A stretch of 64,000 nucleotides of DNA from Pontivivens insulae (GTDB taxonomy: Bacteria > Pseudomonadota > Alphaproteobacteria > Rhodobacterales > Rhodobacteraceae), in NCBI RefSeq assembly GCF_900302495.1, contig NZ_OMKW01000002.1, positions 496,001-560,000 on the forward strand. Reading direction: 5' to 3'. Made by a program: the position numbers and the translations under genes. Within the stretch, counting starts at the first letter, position 1. Every line of letters starts with the position of its first letter. The notes beneath the pieces were generated by a model. The model did not search any database. It was given only the letters and a program-made list of their open reading frames with translations, and was not told where the DNA came from. This document shows positions 9,051 to 18,753 of this stretch, piece by piece.

Positions 9051-9779
9051 ATGTCTGACGCTGCGCCGACGCCTGCCTATTCCCGCGTGATGCTCAAGAT
9101 TTCGGGGGAGGCGTTGATGGGCGATCAGGGCTTTGGCCTGCATCCTCCGACTGTTGAGCGTGTCGCCAAGCAGGTGCAGGGCCTCCATGCGATGGGTGTC
9201 GAGGTCTGCATGGTCATCGGCGGCGGCAACATCTTTCGCGGCCTTTCCGGTTCTGCCCAGGGGATGGAGCGGACCACGGCGGACTATATGGGCATGTTGG
9301 CCACGGTGATGAATGCGCTGGCCATGCAATCGGCGCTTGAGGCGCTCAAGATCAACACGCGTGTGATCTCCGCCATTCCGATGGATCAGGTTTGTGAGCC
9401 CTATATTCGCCGCCGTGCCGTCCGCCATCTGGAGAAAAAGCGGGTCTGCATCTTTGCCGCGGGGACGGGCAACCCGTATTTCACGACCGACACGGCGGCC
9501 ACGCTGCGCGCGAACGAGATGAAGTGCGAAGCGATCTTCAAGGGCACGCAGGTTGACGGTGTCTATGACAGCGACCCCAAGACCAACCCGGATGCCGTCC
9601 GATATGACACCGTGACCTATGACGAGGTTCTGGCCAAGAACCTCAAAGTCATGGACGCCAGTGCCATTGCGCTGGCCCGCGACAACAAATTGCCAATCAT
9701 TGTTTTTTCCTTAGGCGCGCCCGACGGCCTGTCCGGGGTCTTGAGTGGCAAGGGAAAATTCACCAAAGTGACGCAGTGA
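9051..9779 (+). CDS. pyrH: Uridylate kinase
   Basis: UMP kinase of the amino-acid-kinase fold, 242 residues, converting UMP to UDP. It shows the N-terminal [13 protein letters not shown] motif, [11 protein letters not shown], and the acceptor-site block [20 protein letters not shown] start at 9051 gives the standard length. It precedes frr, the conserved pyrH-frr pair. Confidence 0.97.
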   Translation: MSDAAPTPAYSRVMLKISGEALMGDQGFGLHPPTVERVAKQVQGLHAMGVEVCMVIGGGNIFRGLSGSAQGMERTTADYMGMLATVMNALAMQSALEALKINTRVISAIPMDQVCEPYIRRRAVRHLEKKRVCIFAAGTGNPYFTTDTAATLRANEMKCEAIFKGTQVDGVYDSDPKTNPDAVRYDTVTYDEVLAKNLKVMDASAIALARDNKLPIIVFSLGAPDGLSGVLSGKGKFTKVTQ

Positions 9780-9853
9780 CCGCCAATCGCGCTATATAGA
9801 CGCGAAACCGCGCCCCGACGCGCGGCGGCACAGGAATTAGAGGGACCGAGCAT

Positions 9854-10417
9854 ATGTCCGACGAGCTTGATATTGACACCGACGCGCTGGCCAAACGCAT
9901 GGATGGCGCGCTGAGCAGCCTGAAGGGCGATTTCGCCAGCCTTCGGACGGGGCGGGCCTCCGGCTCGATGCTCGACGTAGTGGAGGTTGAGGCCTATGGC
10001 TCCATGATGCCGATCAATCAGGTGGCGACGGTCAATGTGCCCGAGCCGCGCATGGTCACAGTCTCGGTTTGGGACAAGGGCATGGTTGGCGCTGTTGAAA
10101 AGGCGATCCGCAATTCCGGCCTCGGCATCAATCCGGTGATGGACGGCACGACGCTGCGCCTGCCGATCCCCGAGTTGAACGAGGAGCGTCGCCGGGATCT
10201 GACCAAGGTTGCGGGACAATATGCGGAAAATGCCCGCGTCGCGGTCCGCAACGTCCGCCGCGACGGTATGGATCAGATCAAGAAGGCCAAGGCCGCAGGC
10301 ATGGCTGAAGACGACCAGAAGGTCTATGCCGACGAGATCGAAGAGATCACGAAGGCCCATATCAGCAAGATCGACTCCGCTCTGGAAACCAAGCAGGAAG
10401 AGATCATGCAGGTCTGA
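9854..10417 (+). CDS. frr: Ribosome recycling factor
   Basis: RRF, 187 residues, which with EF-G splits post-termination ribosomes. The family block [20 protein letters not shown] and the C-terminal half [20 protein letters not shown] are clear. GAGGGA precedes the ATG at 9854. The 74-base gap to pyrH contains a TATATA run that might be a promoter element. Confidence 0.97.
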   Translation: MSDELDIDTDALAKRMDGALSSLKGDFASLRTGRASGSMLDVVEVEAYGSMMPINQVATVNVPEPRMVTVSVWDKGMVGAVEKAIRNSGLGINPVMDGTTLRLPIPELNEERRRDLTKVAGQYAENARVAVRNVRRDGMDQIKKAKAAGMAEDDQKVYADEIEEITKAHISKIDSALETKQEEIMQV

Positions 10418-10455
10418 CGACCTGCGATCCTGCATTTTCCCAAGGATTGCCCGCA

Positions 10456-11187
10456 ATGAGCCGCTCAACCCAACGACCGACCCACGTCGCCATCATCATG
10501 GATGGCAATGGGCGTTGGGCCGTGCGCCGTGGGCTGCCCCGTGTGGCTGGACATAAGAAGGGCGTGCAGCGCGTGCGCGAGATTGTGCGCTCTTGCCCAG
10601 AGCTCGGTGTGGAAACCCTGACGCTCTACGCTTTCTCGACAGAGAACTGGAAGCGCCCGGTGATCGAGGTGGCGGCTCTGATGCGTCTGTTTCGGATCTA
10701 TATCCGGATGGAGGCCGTCAAGCTGATCGAAAACGGCGTGCGCGTGCGCTTTATTGGTGAACGCTCAGCGCTGGAGGAAGATATCCGCGCGATGATGCTG
10801 GGGCTGGAGCAGGCCACGAAGGACAATGATCGGCTGACATTGCAGATCGCGCTGAACTATGGCGGACGTGATGAGATCGTGCGCGCGATGCGCAATATGG
10901 GCGAGGCGGTCGCACACGGTGCGCTGAGCCCTGATGATATCAATGAGGCGCTTTTGTCCGCCCATCTCGACACTCATGCGTGCAGCGATCCCGATCTGGT
11001 GATCCGCACCAGTGGGGAATATCGAACGTCGAACTTCCTGCCGTGGCAGGCGGCCTATTCCGAATATGCTTTTGTGCCAGAGTGTTGGCCTGATTTCACG
11101 CCAAAACAGTTTGGCGAAATTCTGGATGCATTTGGCCTGCGTGAGCGGCGCTTTGGTGCTGTCGAGGCGCAGGGCAGTTCGGCTTGA
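10456..11187 (+). CDS. uppS: Isoprenyl transferase (undecaprenyl diphosphate synthase)
   Basis: A cis-prenyltransferase of 243 residues that makes the C55 lipid carrier for cell-wall and polysaccharide synthesis. The catalytic block HVAIIMDGNGRWA has Asp at residue 16, and TLYAFSTENWKRP and RTSGEYRTSNFLPWQ follow. I choose the ATG at 10456 (AAGGA nine bases upstream) over an in-frame TTG at 10447. It overlaps cdsA. Confidence 0.96.
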   Translation: MSRSTQRPTHVAIIMDGNGRWAVRRGLPRVAGHKKGVQRVREIVRSCPELGVETLTLYAFSTENWKRPVIEVAALMRLFRIYIRMEAVKLIENGVRVRFIGERSALEEDIRAMMLGLEQATKDNDRLTLQIALNYGGRDEIVRAMRNMGEAVAHGALSPDDINEALLSAHLDTHACSDPDLVIRTSGEYRTSNFLPWQAAYSEYAFVPECWPDFTPKQFGEILDAFGLRERRFGAVEAQGSSA

Positions 11188-11999
11188 GTGGTCAGGCCTC
11201 CAAGTTCGATGATCTTCACATCCGGCTGATCTCAGCGCTGGCGCTGGGACTGATTGCTCTTGTCGTCTTTGTGTTCGGGGGCCTGTGGTCTGCCGCGTTG
11301 CTCGCCCTTGGATGCGGAGCGATGATCTGGGAATGGCGTGAAATGGTTGTCGGTAAGGGGCAGGGCCTCCGGCTGCGTGCGTTGCCGATGGTGATCGCTG
11401 GACCGGTTGGCGTACTTGTTGCTGATCAATGGGATCCGTTCACCGGAATTTTCGCGATGCTGGTCCTGCTGGCTATTGGCGCGGGGGCCGAGCGGGCGCG
11501 GCTTCGTTTCATCCTCCCCGGTGTTGCCTATATCGGCATCGCCATGATCTGTATCGAGGCGCTGCGCAATGACACGCGGTTCGGATTTCTGGCCGTGCTT
11601 TGGTTGGTTCTGATTGTGATTGCGGCAGATGTTGGCGGATATTTCGGGGGGCGGATATTCGGAGGGCCCAAGCTGTGGCCTCGGGTCAGCCCTAAGAAGA
11701 CCTGGGCAGGCGTCATCGGCGGGGTGCTCTTTGCCCAGATCACGGGATTTGTCTTTGGCCTGTTCACCGCAGTGACATATGCGCCCGAAGTCGCATTGAT
11801 GAGTGCGGTGGTCGCGCTGGTCAGTGTGGGCGGGGATTTGATTGAAAGCTCGGCCAAGCGTTATTTCGGGGTGAAGGACTCCAGCCGTCTGATGCCGGGG
11901 CATGGTGGCATTCTCGACCGGTTGGATGGACTGATGGCCGCCGCGATCTTTGTCGCCGCGATCAGCTTCTTCCGGGGGCAGTCGATCTTCCTATGGTGA
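11184..11999 (+). CDS. cdsA: Phosphatidate cytidylyltransferase
   Basis: A CDP-diacylglycerol synthase of 271 residues, an inner-membrane enzyme with several hydrophobic segments in the first 180 residues. The C-terminal signature is present: SPKKTWAG, then GDLIESSAKRYFGVKDSS and GHGGILDRLDG. The frame starts at a TTG (11184) that overlaps the uppS stop as TTGA. No in-frame ATG lies near, so translation is probably coupled to uppS. Confidence 0.92.
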   Translation: MSGQASKFDDLHIRLISALALGLIALVVFVFGGLWSAALLALGCGAMIWEWREMVVGKGQGLRLRALPMVIAGPVGVLVADQWDPFTGIFAMLVLLAIGAGAERARLRFILPGVAYIGIAMICIEALRNDTRFGFLAVLWLVLIVIAADVGGYFGGRIFGGPKLWPRVSPKKTWAGVIGGVLFAQITGFVFGLFTAVTYAPEVALMSAVVALVSVGGDLIESSAKRYFGVKDSSRLMPGHGGILDRLDGLMAAAIFVAAISFFRGQSIFLW

Positions 12000-13171
12000 G
12001 GCGTGTTTCAGTCCTGGGGGCAACAGGATCCATCGGAACCCAGACTCTTGATCTGATTGATCGTGCTGGCGGTGCAGAGGCGTTTGATGTCATCGCTCTG
12101 ACGGGTCACTCCAATGTCGCGGCCCTTGCTGAGGCGGCGATCCGCCTGCGGGCAGATGTGGCCGTGACGGCTGATCTGTCAAAGCTGGATGCCCTGCGCG
12201 AAGCGCTCTCAGGATCAGATGTAGAGGCTGCGGCGGGACCTGATGCGATATGTGAGGCTGCGTCACGTCCGGCGGATTGGACGATGTCTGCGATCGTGGG
12301 CGCTGCCGGTCTCGCCCCAACGCTGGAGGCGGCGCAGCAGGGCAGATGCCTTGCGCTCGCCAACAAGGAGAGCATGGTCTGCGCTGGCGATCTGCTAAAT
12401 GCTGTCTGTGCTGAGCACGGCACCACATTGCTGCCTGCTGACAGCGAACATGCAGCCATCTTTCAGTGCCTGCGCGGGGAAACAGCGCGTGAGGTCGAGC
12501 GGGTGATCATCACCGCGTCGGGTGGGCCGTTCCGAGGCCGAACCCGCGATCAGATGCGCGACGTGACGCTCGCAGAAGCCGTGGCGCATCCGAACTGGGA
12601 CATGGGACAGGGGATTTCGATCGACTCTGCCACCATGTTCAACAAGGCTTTAGAAGTCATTGAAGCAAAATATCTTTTCGATTTACGACCAGATCAGATT
12701 GAGGTGATCGTGCACCCGCAGAGCATCGTCCACTCGATGATTGGGTTCGCGGATGGGTCGATCATGGCACAGCTGGGGCCGCCGGATATGCGGGGGGCCA
12801 TCGGCTATTGCCTCAACTATCCAGAACGTCGCGACCTGCCGGTGGACCGGCTAGATTTTGCCAAGCTTGCCTCGCTCGACTTTCATGCACCTGATCTGGA
12901 CGCCTTCCCGGCCCTGCGGCTGGTGCGCCGCGTGTTGGACGCGGGCGGTGCGGCGGGTGCCGTGCTGAATGCGGCCAAGGAGGCGGCAATGGCCGGGTTT
13001 GTCGCAGGCCGGATCGGATTTCTGGCGCAGGCCGACCTTGTGGAACTGGCCCTGAACGCCCTAATTGATGAGGCAGCCCGGGCTGGGCAGACGCTGGAGG
13101 CGGTGCTCGATATCGATCAGCGCACCCGGTCTTTCGTAGAACAGCGCATCGCGCAGGGAATTGAGCAATGA
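11993..13171 (+). CDS. dxr: 1-deoxy-D-xylulose 5-phosphate reductoisomerase
   Basis: DXR (IspC), 392 residues, the committed step of the MEP isoprenoid pathway. The NADPH-binding motif GATGSIGTQTLD is at residues 9-20, and the blocks LANKESMVCAG, ASGGPFRG and SIDSATMFNKALEVIEA are intact. It overlaps the end of cdsA by seven bases. Its product feeds the uppS substrate pool, so the cluster is functionally coherent. Confidence 0.97.
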   Translation: MVRRVSVLGATGSIGTQTLDLIDRAGGAEAFDVIALTGHSNVAALAEAAIRLRADVAVTADLSKLDALREALSGSDVEAAAGPDAICEAASRPADWTMSAIVGAAGLAPTLEAAQQGRCLALANKESMVCAGDLLNAVCAEHGTTLLPADSEHAAIFQCLRGETAREVERVIITASGGPFRGRTRDQMRDVTLAEAVAHPNWDMGQGISIDSATMFNKALEVIEAKYLFDLRPDQIEVIVHPQSIVHSMIGFADGSIMAQLGPPDMRGAIGYCLNYPERRDLPVDRLDFAKLASLDFHAPDLDAFPALRLVRRVLDAGGAAGAVLNAAKEAAMAGFVAGRIGFLAQADLVELALNALIDEAARAGQTLEAVLDIDQRTRSFVEQRIAQGIEQ

Positions 13172-14508
13172 TGGAATTGATCGCGGCAATCCCGCTTGTC
13201 GGTGGCCTGCTCGCCACGCTTCTGCCTTTTGTCGTGGTGCTTGGCATTGTCGTGTTCATCCATGAGTTCGGACATTACATCGTCGGTCGCTGGTGCGGGA
13301 TCGAGGCCGAGGTCTTCTCCCTCGGTTTTGGCAAGGAAATCTGGCACCGGATGGACAAGCGCGGAACACGTTGGCGCATCGGGATCCTGCCGCTGGGCGG
13401 CTATGTGAAGTTTCTTGGTGATGCAGATGGTTCGTCCCGCCCGGATCGCAACACGATTGACCAATTGGCTGAGGATGAGCGGAGCCGCTCTTTCCCCGGG
13501 GCGGCGTTGTGGAAGCGTGCGCTGACGGTCGCTGCGGGACCTGTTGCAAATTTCCTTTTGTCCATCGTGATTTACAGCGGTCTGGTTCTATCGAGTGGGG
13601 TCGGCGTCGAGGAACCGCGTCTAGGAGAGTTGCCCGCCTCGGTCGCAGCTGAGGTTCCCTTGGAAGAGGGCGATCTGGTCCTCGCGGTGAACGGCGATCC
13701 GGTTGAGAGTTTCGTGGATCTTGTCGTCTATGTGGCCGAGCTTGAGAGCGGTACGTCCATTCAGTTCCTTGTGGACAGGAATGGGGAAGAGTTGTTGCTC
13801 GATGTGCCGCTTTTGCAGGCGCCTTTTGTGGCTGGTATCCGCCCGCTTTCGGCGGCGAGCCGTGCGGGGATCGAGCCGGGCGATCTGATCGTTGCCGCCG
13901 ACGGTGCACCCCTGCCTGATTTCGACACGCTCAAAGATGCCGTCGCGGCCAAGGCTGGTGAGGAAATGGTCATAACCGTCCGACGCGGTGACGAGCGGAT
14001 GGATCTGACGATGGTGCCAACCATCGAAGATGTTCAGGAACCTGACGGCACCTTTGTGCGACGGCCCATTATCGGCGTGAGCCTGTCGGGATATCTGGAG
14101 CCAGCAATTGAAAGCGCGGGATTTGTACGGGCCCTCGGCATTGGTGTGGACCGAACCTGGGGTGTCGTGTCCGCGACTTTCGAGGGAATCGGTCAGATGT
14201 TCGCAGGCAATGTCAGCCCGACGAATCTGCAAGGTCCGGTCGGGATTGCGCAGGTCTCGGGCGAGACGGCGAGCTATGGGCTGACGAGTTTCATTTTGCT
14301 CGTCGCCCTGATTTCGACAGCAATCGGCCTTATGAACCTGATGCCGGTGCCCGTTTTGGACGGTGGACACCTTGTTTTCTATGCGATTGAGGCGGTTACG
14401 GGCCGTCCTGCGCAGGGCAAATGGGTCGATGTTGCTATGGCAATCGGCATTGCAATGGTGTTGTCCCTGATGCTTTTCGCGACGTATAACGACCTGACAC
14501 GTCTCTAG
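13168..14508 (+). CDS. rseP: RIP metalloprotease RseP (site-2 protease)
   Basis: A membrane-embedded zinc protease of 446 residues. The HEFGH motif lies at residues 32-36 in the first membrane helix, two PDZ-like regions follow in the middle, and the C-terminal motif NLMPVPVLDGGHL carries the third zinc ligand. RseP-type proteases cleave anti-sigma factors during envelope stress. The start overlaps the dxr stop, and bamA follows, a common order. Confidence 0.96.
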   Translation: MMELIAAIPLVGGLLATLLPFVVVLGIVVFIHEFGHYIVGRWCGIEAEVFSLGFGKEIWHRMDKRGTRWRIGILPLGGYVKFLGDADGSSRPDRNTIDQLAEDERSRSFPGAALWKRALTVAAGPVANFLLSIVIYSGLVLSSGVGVEEPRLGELPASVAAEVPLEEGDLVLAVNGDPVESFVDLVVYVAELESGTSIQFLVDRNGEELLLDVPLLQAPFVAGIRPLSAASRAGIEPGDLIVAADGAPLPDFDTLKDAVAAKAGEEMVITVRRGDERMDLTMVPTIEDVQEPDGTFVRRPIIGVSLSGYLEPAIESAGFVRALGIGVDRTWGVVSATFEGIGQMFAGNVSPTNLQGPVGIAQVSGETASYGLTSFILLVALISTAIGLMNLMPVPVLDGGHLVFYAIEAVTGRPAQGKWVDVAMAIGIAMVLSLMLFATYNDLTRL

Positions 14509-14561
14509 CTCCGCCATCGGGGCCGGAAGGGCGGCACCAAGTGATGACGAGGACGGACCAG

Positions 14562-16919
14562 ATGCGATCAACTCAGCAATATGCGGGCCTTCGCCCGGTG
14601 CGTGCAGCCTTGTTTGCGGGCACGATGCTCGCGACCGGATTGTTCGGGTTCAGCGCGGCCGCGCAGGGAGTGCCTCGTCCGTTCACGCTGCAAGGTGTGC
14701 AGGTGCAGGGCAATGTGCGGATCGAGGCGGAAACCATCCGTATCTATTCCGAGCTGGTTCCCGGTGAGACGGTCTCTCCATCCGAACTGAATGACGCGGT
14801 GCAGGCGATCTATGCGTCCGGACTGTTTGAGGATGTTCAGCTTCAGGTCGCGGGCAACTCCGTCTTGATCGCAGTCGTCGAGAATCCGATCATCAATGTC
14901 GTCGCTTTCGAGGGCAATGATCTGGTCGATGACGAGACATTGGATGCCGCCGTAGATCTGCGCCCGCGGCTTGCCTATAACCGCGCTGATGTTGAGGCCG
15001 CCTCCGCACAGTTGATCGATGCCTACCGCGCGGTCGGGCGTTTCGATGCGCAGGTCAATCCGGTGATCATCGAACGCGCTGACAACCGCGTCGATGTGGT
15101 GTTCGAGATCTTCGAAGGCGGCGTGACGGAGATTGACCGGATCACCTTCGTGGGCAACGAGACGTTTTCTGACGGTGATCTGCGTGACGTGATTTCGTCC
15201 AATCAGGCGGGTTTCCTGTCCACATTCTTCTCCGATGATACCTATGATCCCGGTCGCGTGCGGCTGGATGAGGAATTGCTGCGCCAGTTCTATCTCGAAA
15301 ATGGCTTTGCGGAATTTGTCGTTGAAAGCGCTGTTGCCGAGCTTTCGCCCGACCGTGAGGGTTTCTTCCTGACGTTCACGGTCAGCGAAGGGCCACGCTA
15401 TACGTTTGGTGAGCTGGCGGTCGATAGCCTGATCGAAGGTTTGATCCCGCAGGATTTCGAAGGTGACATCACGGCGGAGGCCGGCGATGGCTTCGACCAG
15501 CGGGTCATCGACGATTCAATCGAGAATATTCTGGAGACCGCGCGGCTACAGGGCTTCGCCTTCACCGATGTTGTTCCGCGCGTGATGCAAGATCCCGAGG
15601 CGCAAACCGTCAACGTGATCTTCGAAGTCCTGCAAGGCGACCGTGTCTTCGTTCAGCGCATTGATATCGAAGGCAACACGCAGACCCTCGACCGTGTCAT
15701 CCGGCGTGAGTTCGATCTGGTCGAAGGCGACGCGTTCAATGCCGCCTCCGTACGCGAAACAGCAGACCGTCTGCGCGGGCTGGGCTATTTCCAGGATGTT
15801 GCTGTAAATGTCAGCGAAGGCTCTGCCCCGGATCAGGCGGTTATCGATGTCGAGGTGGAAGAGCAACTGACCGGTGCGGTGAACTTCGGCCTCAGCTTCT
15901 CGTCCCAATCCGGTGTGGGTGGAACAGTTGAGTTGAGCGAACGCAACTTCCTGGGCCGTGGGCAGCGGGTCGCCGTCGAATTCTCGACCGCTTCGGACCT
16001 CAACGTCTATTCATTCAGCTTTGATGAGCCGTCCTTCCTCGACCGCGATGTGGGCGTCGGGTTTGACGTCTATGTGCGGGAGGAAGACCTTTCGACCCTG
16101 ACATTCAACACCAACAGCATTGGGTTTGAGCCGCGTGTCAGCTTCCCTGTGAGCGACAATGGAACGGTGCAGCTGCGCTATCGTATCTCAAGTGATGAGA
16201 TCGTGACCGGAACCGCGACGACAGCATCGGCAGCAATCCTTCAGGATGCAGGCGACGCGACGACCTCCTCTATCGGGGCGACCTATGTTTATGACCGGCG
16301 CAACAGCCGCGCGGCCCCCACGGATGGATATCTGTTCACCACCTCAGTCGATCTGGCCGGGTTGGGTGGCGATGCGCAATATCTGCGCGCAACGGCCCGT
16401 GGACGTGGGTACCTGTCGTTCCGCAATGACAGCGTTGTCACCTTCATCGAGGCGGAAGTTGGCGCGATGGGCGGTGATGACATCCGCATCAATGACCGGT
16501 TCTTCCTTGGCGGTTCCTCGTTCCGTGGCTTCGCGGCTGGCGGATTCGGCCCGCGTGACCGCTTCGTGAATGGCACGACGCGCAACATCAACTCGGCACT
16601 TGGCGGCAACTACTACGCTGTCCTGCGCGGGCAGGCATCGTTCCCGATTGGTTTGCCGGAATCTGCGGGCATCTTCGGTGGGGTCTTCGCCAATGTCGGC
16701 TCGATCTGGGGTCTGGATCGGGTGACCTATACCGACGCGGCGCGCCCCGGTGGCACGTTCACAGTGGATGACAGCCTCGAAATCCGCAGTGCTGTGGGTG
16801 TGTCGATCTTCTGGGACAGCCCCATCGGCGGTCTGCGGCTCGACTTTGCCAATCCGATCGAGACGATTGTCGGGGATGAGACCGAAAGCTTCCGTCTGTC
16901 GGGCGGTCGCCGCTTCTGA
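14562..16919 (+). CDS. bamA: Outer membrane protein assembly factor BamA
   Basis: A 785-residue Omp85 protein that inserts beta-barrels in the outer membrane. A signal peptide ends near AAAQG, about five POTRA repeats follow (residues roughly 40-440), then the barrel, ending in the C-terminal signature SFRLSGGRRF with terminal phenylalanine. Candidate starts are GTG 14541, ATG 14544 and ATG 14562; I prefer the last because GAGGA lies eight bases upstream. It overlaps the next gene as TGATG. Confidence 0.95.
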   Translation: MRSTQQYAGLRPVRAALFAGTMLATGLFGFSAAAQGVPRPFTLQGVQVQGNVRIEAETIRIYSELVPGETVSPSELNDAVQAIYASGLFEDVQLQVAGNSVLIAVVENPIINVVAFEGNDLVDDETLDAAVDLRPRLAYNRADVEAASAQLIDAYRAVGRFDAQVNPVIIERADNRVDVVFEIFEGGVTEIDRITFVGNETFSDGDLRDVISSNQAGFLSTFFSDDTYDPGRVRLDEELLRQFYLENGFAEFVVESAVAELSPDREGFFLTFTVSEGPRYTFGELAVDSLIEGLIPQDFEGDITAEAGDGFDQRVIDDSIENILETARLQGFAFTDVVPRVMQDPEAQTVNVIFEVLQGDRVFVQRIDIEGNTQTLDRVIRREFDLVEGDAFNAASVRETADRLRGLGYFQDVAVNVSEGSAPDQAVIDVEVEEQLTGAVNFGLSFSSQSGVGGTVELSERNFLGRGQRVAVEFSTASDLNVYSFSFDEPSFLDRDVGVGFDVYVREEDLSTLTFNTNSIGFEPRVSFPVSDNGTVQLRYRISSDEIVTGTATTASAAILQDAGDATTSSIGATYVYDRRNSRAAPTDGYLFTTSVDLAGLGGDAQYLRATARGRGYLSFRNDSVVTFIEAEVGAMGGDDIRINDRFFLGGSSFRGFAAGGFGPRDRFVNGTTRNINSALGGNYYAVLRGQASFPIGLPESAGIFGGVFANVGSIWGLDRVTYTDAARPGGTFTVDDSLEIRSAVGVSIFWDSPIGGLRLDFANPIETIVGDETESFRLSGGRRF

Positions 16920-17455
16920 TGGTCCGCTTGGGCGCAGCCCTTCTGGCGCTGATGCTGATGGGCACAATGGCGATGGGGCAGGGGCGGATACCGCCTTTGC
17001 TCCTCGTGAACCCGCAGCAGGTTCTTGAACGATCAGAAACCGGTCGCGCGCTGATTGCCGAAAATCAAGAGGCACGGGAGGCGCTGGCCGCTGAAAGTGC
17101 TGAGCGGTCCGACGCGTTCGAGCGTGAGGAGATGGAGTTGACAGAGCGGCGCGGCGCCATGGAGCCCGAAGCCTTTGCCGCCCTTGCCGACGAATTTGAC
17201 GCCCGCGTGCGTGCAGCACGAGCCGAGCAAGACCGTGCGGGCCAGCAGCTCGCCCGTGATCAGGAGGCCGCCCAGGCGCGCTTCAATGCCTTGCTCACAC
17301 CCATCTATTCCGAATTGATGCGCGAATCCGGCGCGGCGGCCGTGCTCGACATTCGAAATGTGGTGCTGGCAAATTCACAACTCGACATAACACGTGAAGT
17401 GATCCGGCGGCTCGATGCGGCTGCCGCGCTTGACGATGAACCGGCCGATCAATAG
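16919..17455 (+). CDS. skp: OmpH/Skp-family periplasmic chaperone
   Basis: A 178-residue protein with a signal peptide (MVRLGAALLALMLMGTMAMG) and a long charged helical middle region (about residues 40-130) that forms the Skp-type coiled-coil arms. The ending AVLDIRNVVLANSQLDIT is typical of OmpH. Skp escorts unfolded outer-membrane proteins to BamA, its direct upstream neighbour (TGATG overlap). LpxD, which often sits next in other proteobacteria, is absent here. Confidence 0.9.
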   Translation: MVRLGAALLALMLMGTMAMGQGRIPPLLLVNPQQVLERSETGRALIAENQEAREALAAESAERSDAFEREEMELTERRGAMEPEAFAALADEFDARVRAARAEQDRAGQQLARDQEAAQARFNALLTPIYSELMRESGAAAVLDIRNVVLANSQLDITREVIRRLDAAAALDDEPADQ

Positions 17456-17485
17456 GCCGACAAGACCAACTTGCAGGGGGAAACC

Positions 17486-17953
17486 ATGTCTGATCATTTC
17501 AAGGAAGCTGTCGGCCTGGCGGATATCAAACGGATGATCCCGCACCGCTACCCGTTCCTGCTGGTGGATCGGGTTGAGCGCATGGTTGAAGGAAAGTCGG
17601 CGGTCGGCATCAAGAATGTCACGGCCAATGAGCCTCATTTCGAAGGCCATTTTCCCGATAAGGCCGTGATGCCCGGCGTTCTTCAGGTCGAGGCGTTAGC
17701 GCAGACTGCGGCTGTCATGGTGGTGAACTCCCTTGATCTGATCGACAAGGGCATGCTCGTCTATTTCATGTCGATTGATGAGGTCAAATTCCGCCGCGTG
17801 GTTGAGCCCGGCGATGTTTTGGAACTGCATGTCGAAACCATCCGTGGCCGTGGCAAGGTCTGGAAGTTCCGGGGTGAGGCGAAGGTGAACGGTGAGCTGG
17901 CCACGGAATGCGTATTTGCCGCGATGATCGCTCCTGGCGAGTCCGAGGCATGA
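17486..17953 (+). CDS. fabZ: 3-hydroxyacyl-[acyl-carrier-protein] dehydratase
   Basis: FabZ, 155 residues, the dehydration step of fatty-acid elongation. The hot-dog-fold active site is seen as H55 in [14 protein letters not shown] and E69 in LQVEALAQ, 14 residues apart as in characterised FabZ. The ATG at 17486 follows a CAGGGGG site; a TTG five codons earlier is unlikely. It competes with lipid A synthesis for hydroxyacyl-ACP, which explains its place beside lpxA. Confidence 0.97.
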   Translation: MSDHFKEAVGLADIKRMIPHRYPFLLVDRVERMVEGKSAVGIKNVTANEPHFEGHFPDKAVMPGVLQVEALAQTAAVMVVNSLDLIDKGMLVYFMSIDEVKFRRVVEPGDVLELHVETIRGRGKVWKFRGEAKVNGELATECVFAAMIAPGESEA

Positions 17954-18750
17954 CAGTCCACGAAACAGCAATCATCCACCCGACCGCCATCATCGCAGAT
18001 GGTGCAGAGATCGGTGCGAAAACGGTTGTTGGTCCCTATTGCATCATCGGGGCAGAGGTGCGCCTGGGGGCTGAGATGACGTTGCATTCGCACGTGGTTG
18101 TCGCGGGCGACACGATGATCGGGGATGGTACGCGGATCTGGCCCTTTGCCTCTGTCGGGCATCAGCCGCAGGACCTGAAGTTCAATGGTGAGAAGACGCG
18201 CCTCACCATAGGCGCGCGGAACATGATCCGCGAAAGCACCTCGATCAATCCGGGAACGGAGGGCGGCGGGGGCCTCACTCAGATCGGTGACGGCAACCTG
18301 TTCATGCTCGGCTCGCATGTCGGCCATGACTGCATCATCGGCGACAACAACGTCTTCGCCAATAATGCTGCCATCGCGGGTCATTGCGTAATTGCGGATA
18401 ATGTCATCGTTGGCGGTCAATCCGGGGTGCACCAATTCGTGCATATTGGGCGCGGCGCGATGATCGGTGCCGTCTCGATGGTGACCAAAGATGTCATCCC
18501 CTATGGCAATATTACCGGCAATCGCGGTCAGTTGTCCGGTTTGAACGTGACAGGTCTGAAGCGACGCGGCGTGCCCCGCGAAAAGATGCACGCGCTGCGG
18601 GCGGCCTATCAGGCGATCTTCGCCGACGGAACCGGAACCTTGCAGGATCGTGCGCGCCGGGCGGCGGAAGATCATCCTGAGAACGAATTGGTCGCCGAGA
18701 TTGTCGCCTTTGTGTTGAAGGAGCATCAACGCTCCCTCGCGACGCCCTGA
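17950..18750 (+). CDS. lpxA: UDP-N-acetylglucosamine O-acyltransferase
   Basis: The first enzyme of lipid A synthesis, 266 residues. Hexapeptide repeats build a left-handed beta helix from residue 1 to about 180, including [20 protein letters not shown] with the catalytic His region. A helical tail follows. The ATG overlaps the fabZ stop (ATGA). Confidence 0.97.
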   Translation: MTVHETAIIHPTAIIADGAEIGAKTVVGPYCIIGAEVRLGAEMTLHSHVVVAGDTMIGDGTRIWPFASVGHQPQDLKFNGEKTRLTIGARNMIRESTSINPGTEGGGGLTQIGDGNLFMLGSHVGHDCIIGDNNVFANNAAIAGHCVIADNVIVGGQSGVHQFVHIGRGAMIGAVSMVTKDVIPYGNITGNRGQLSGLNVTGLKRRGVPREKMHALRAAYQAIFADGTGTLQDRARRAAEDHPENELVAEIVAFVLKEHQRSLATP

Positions 18751-18753
18751 GCC

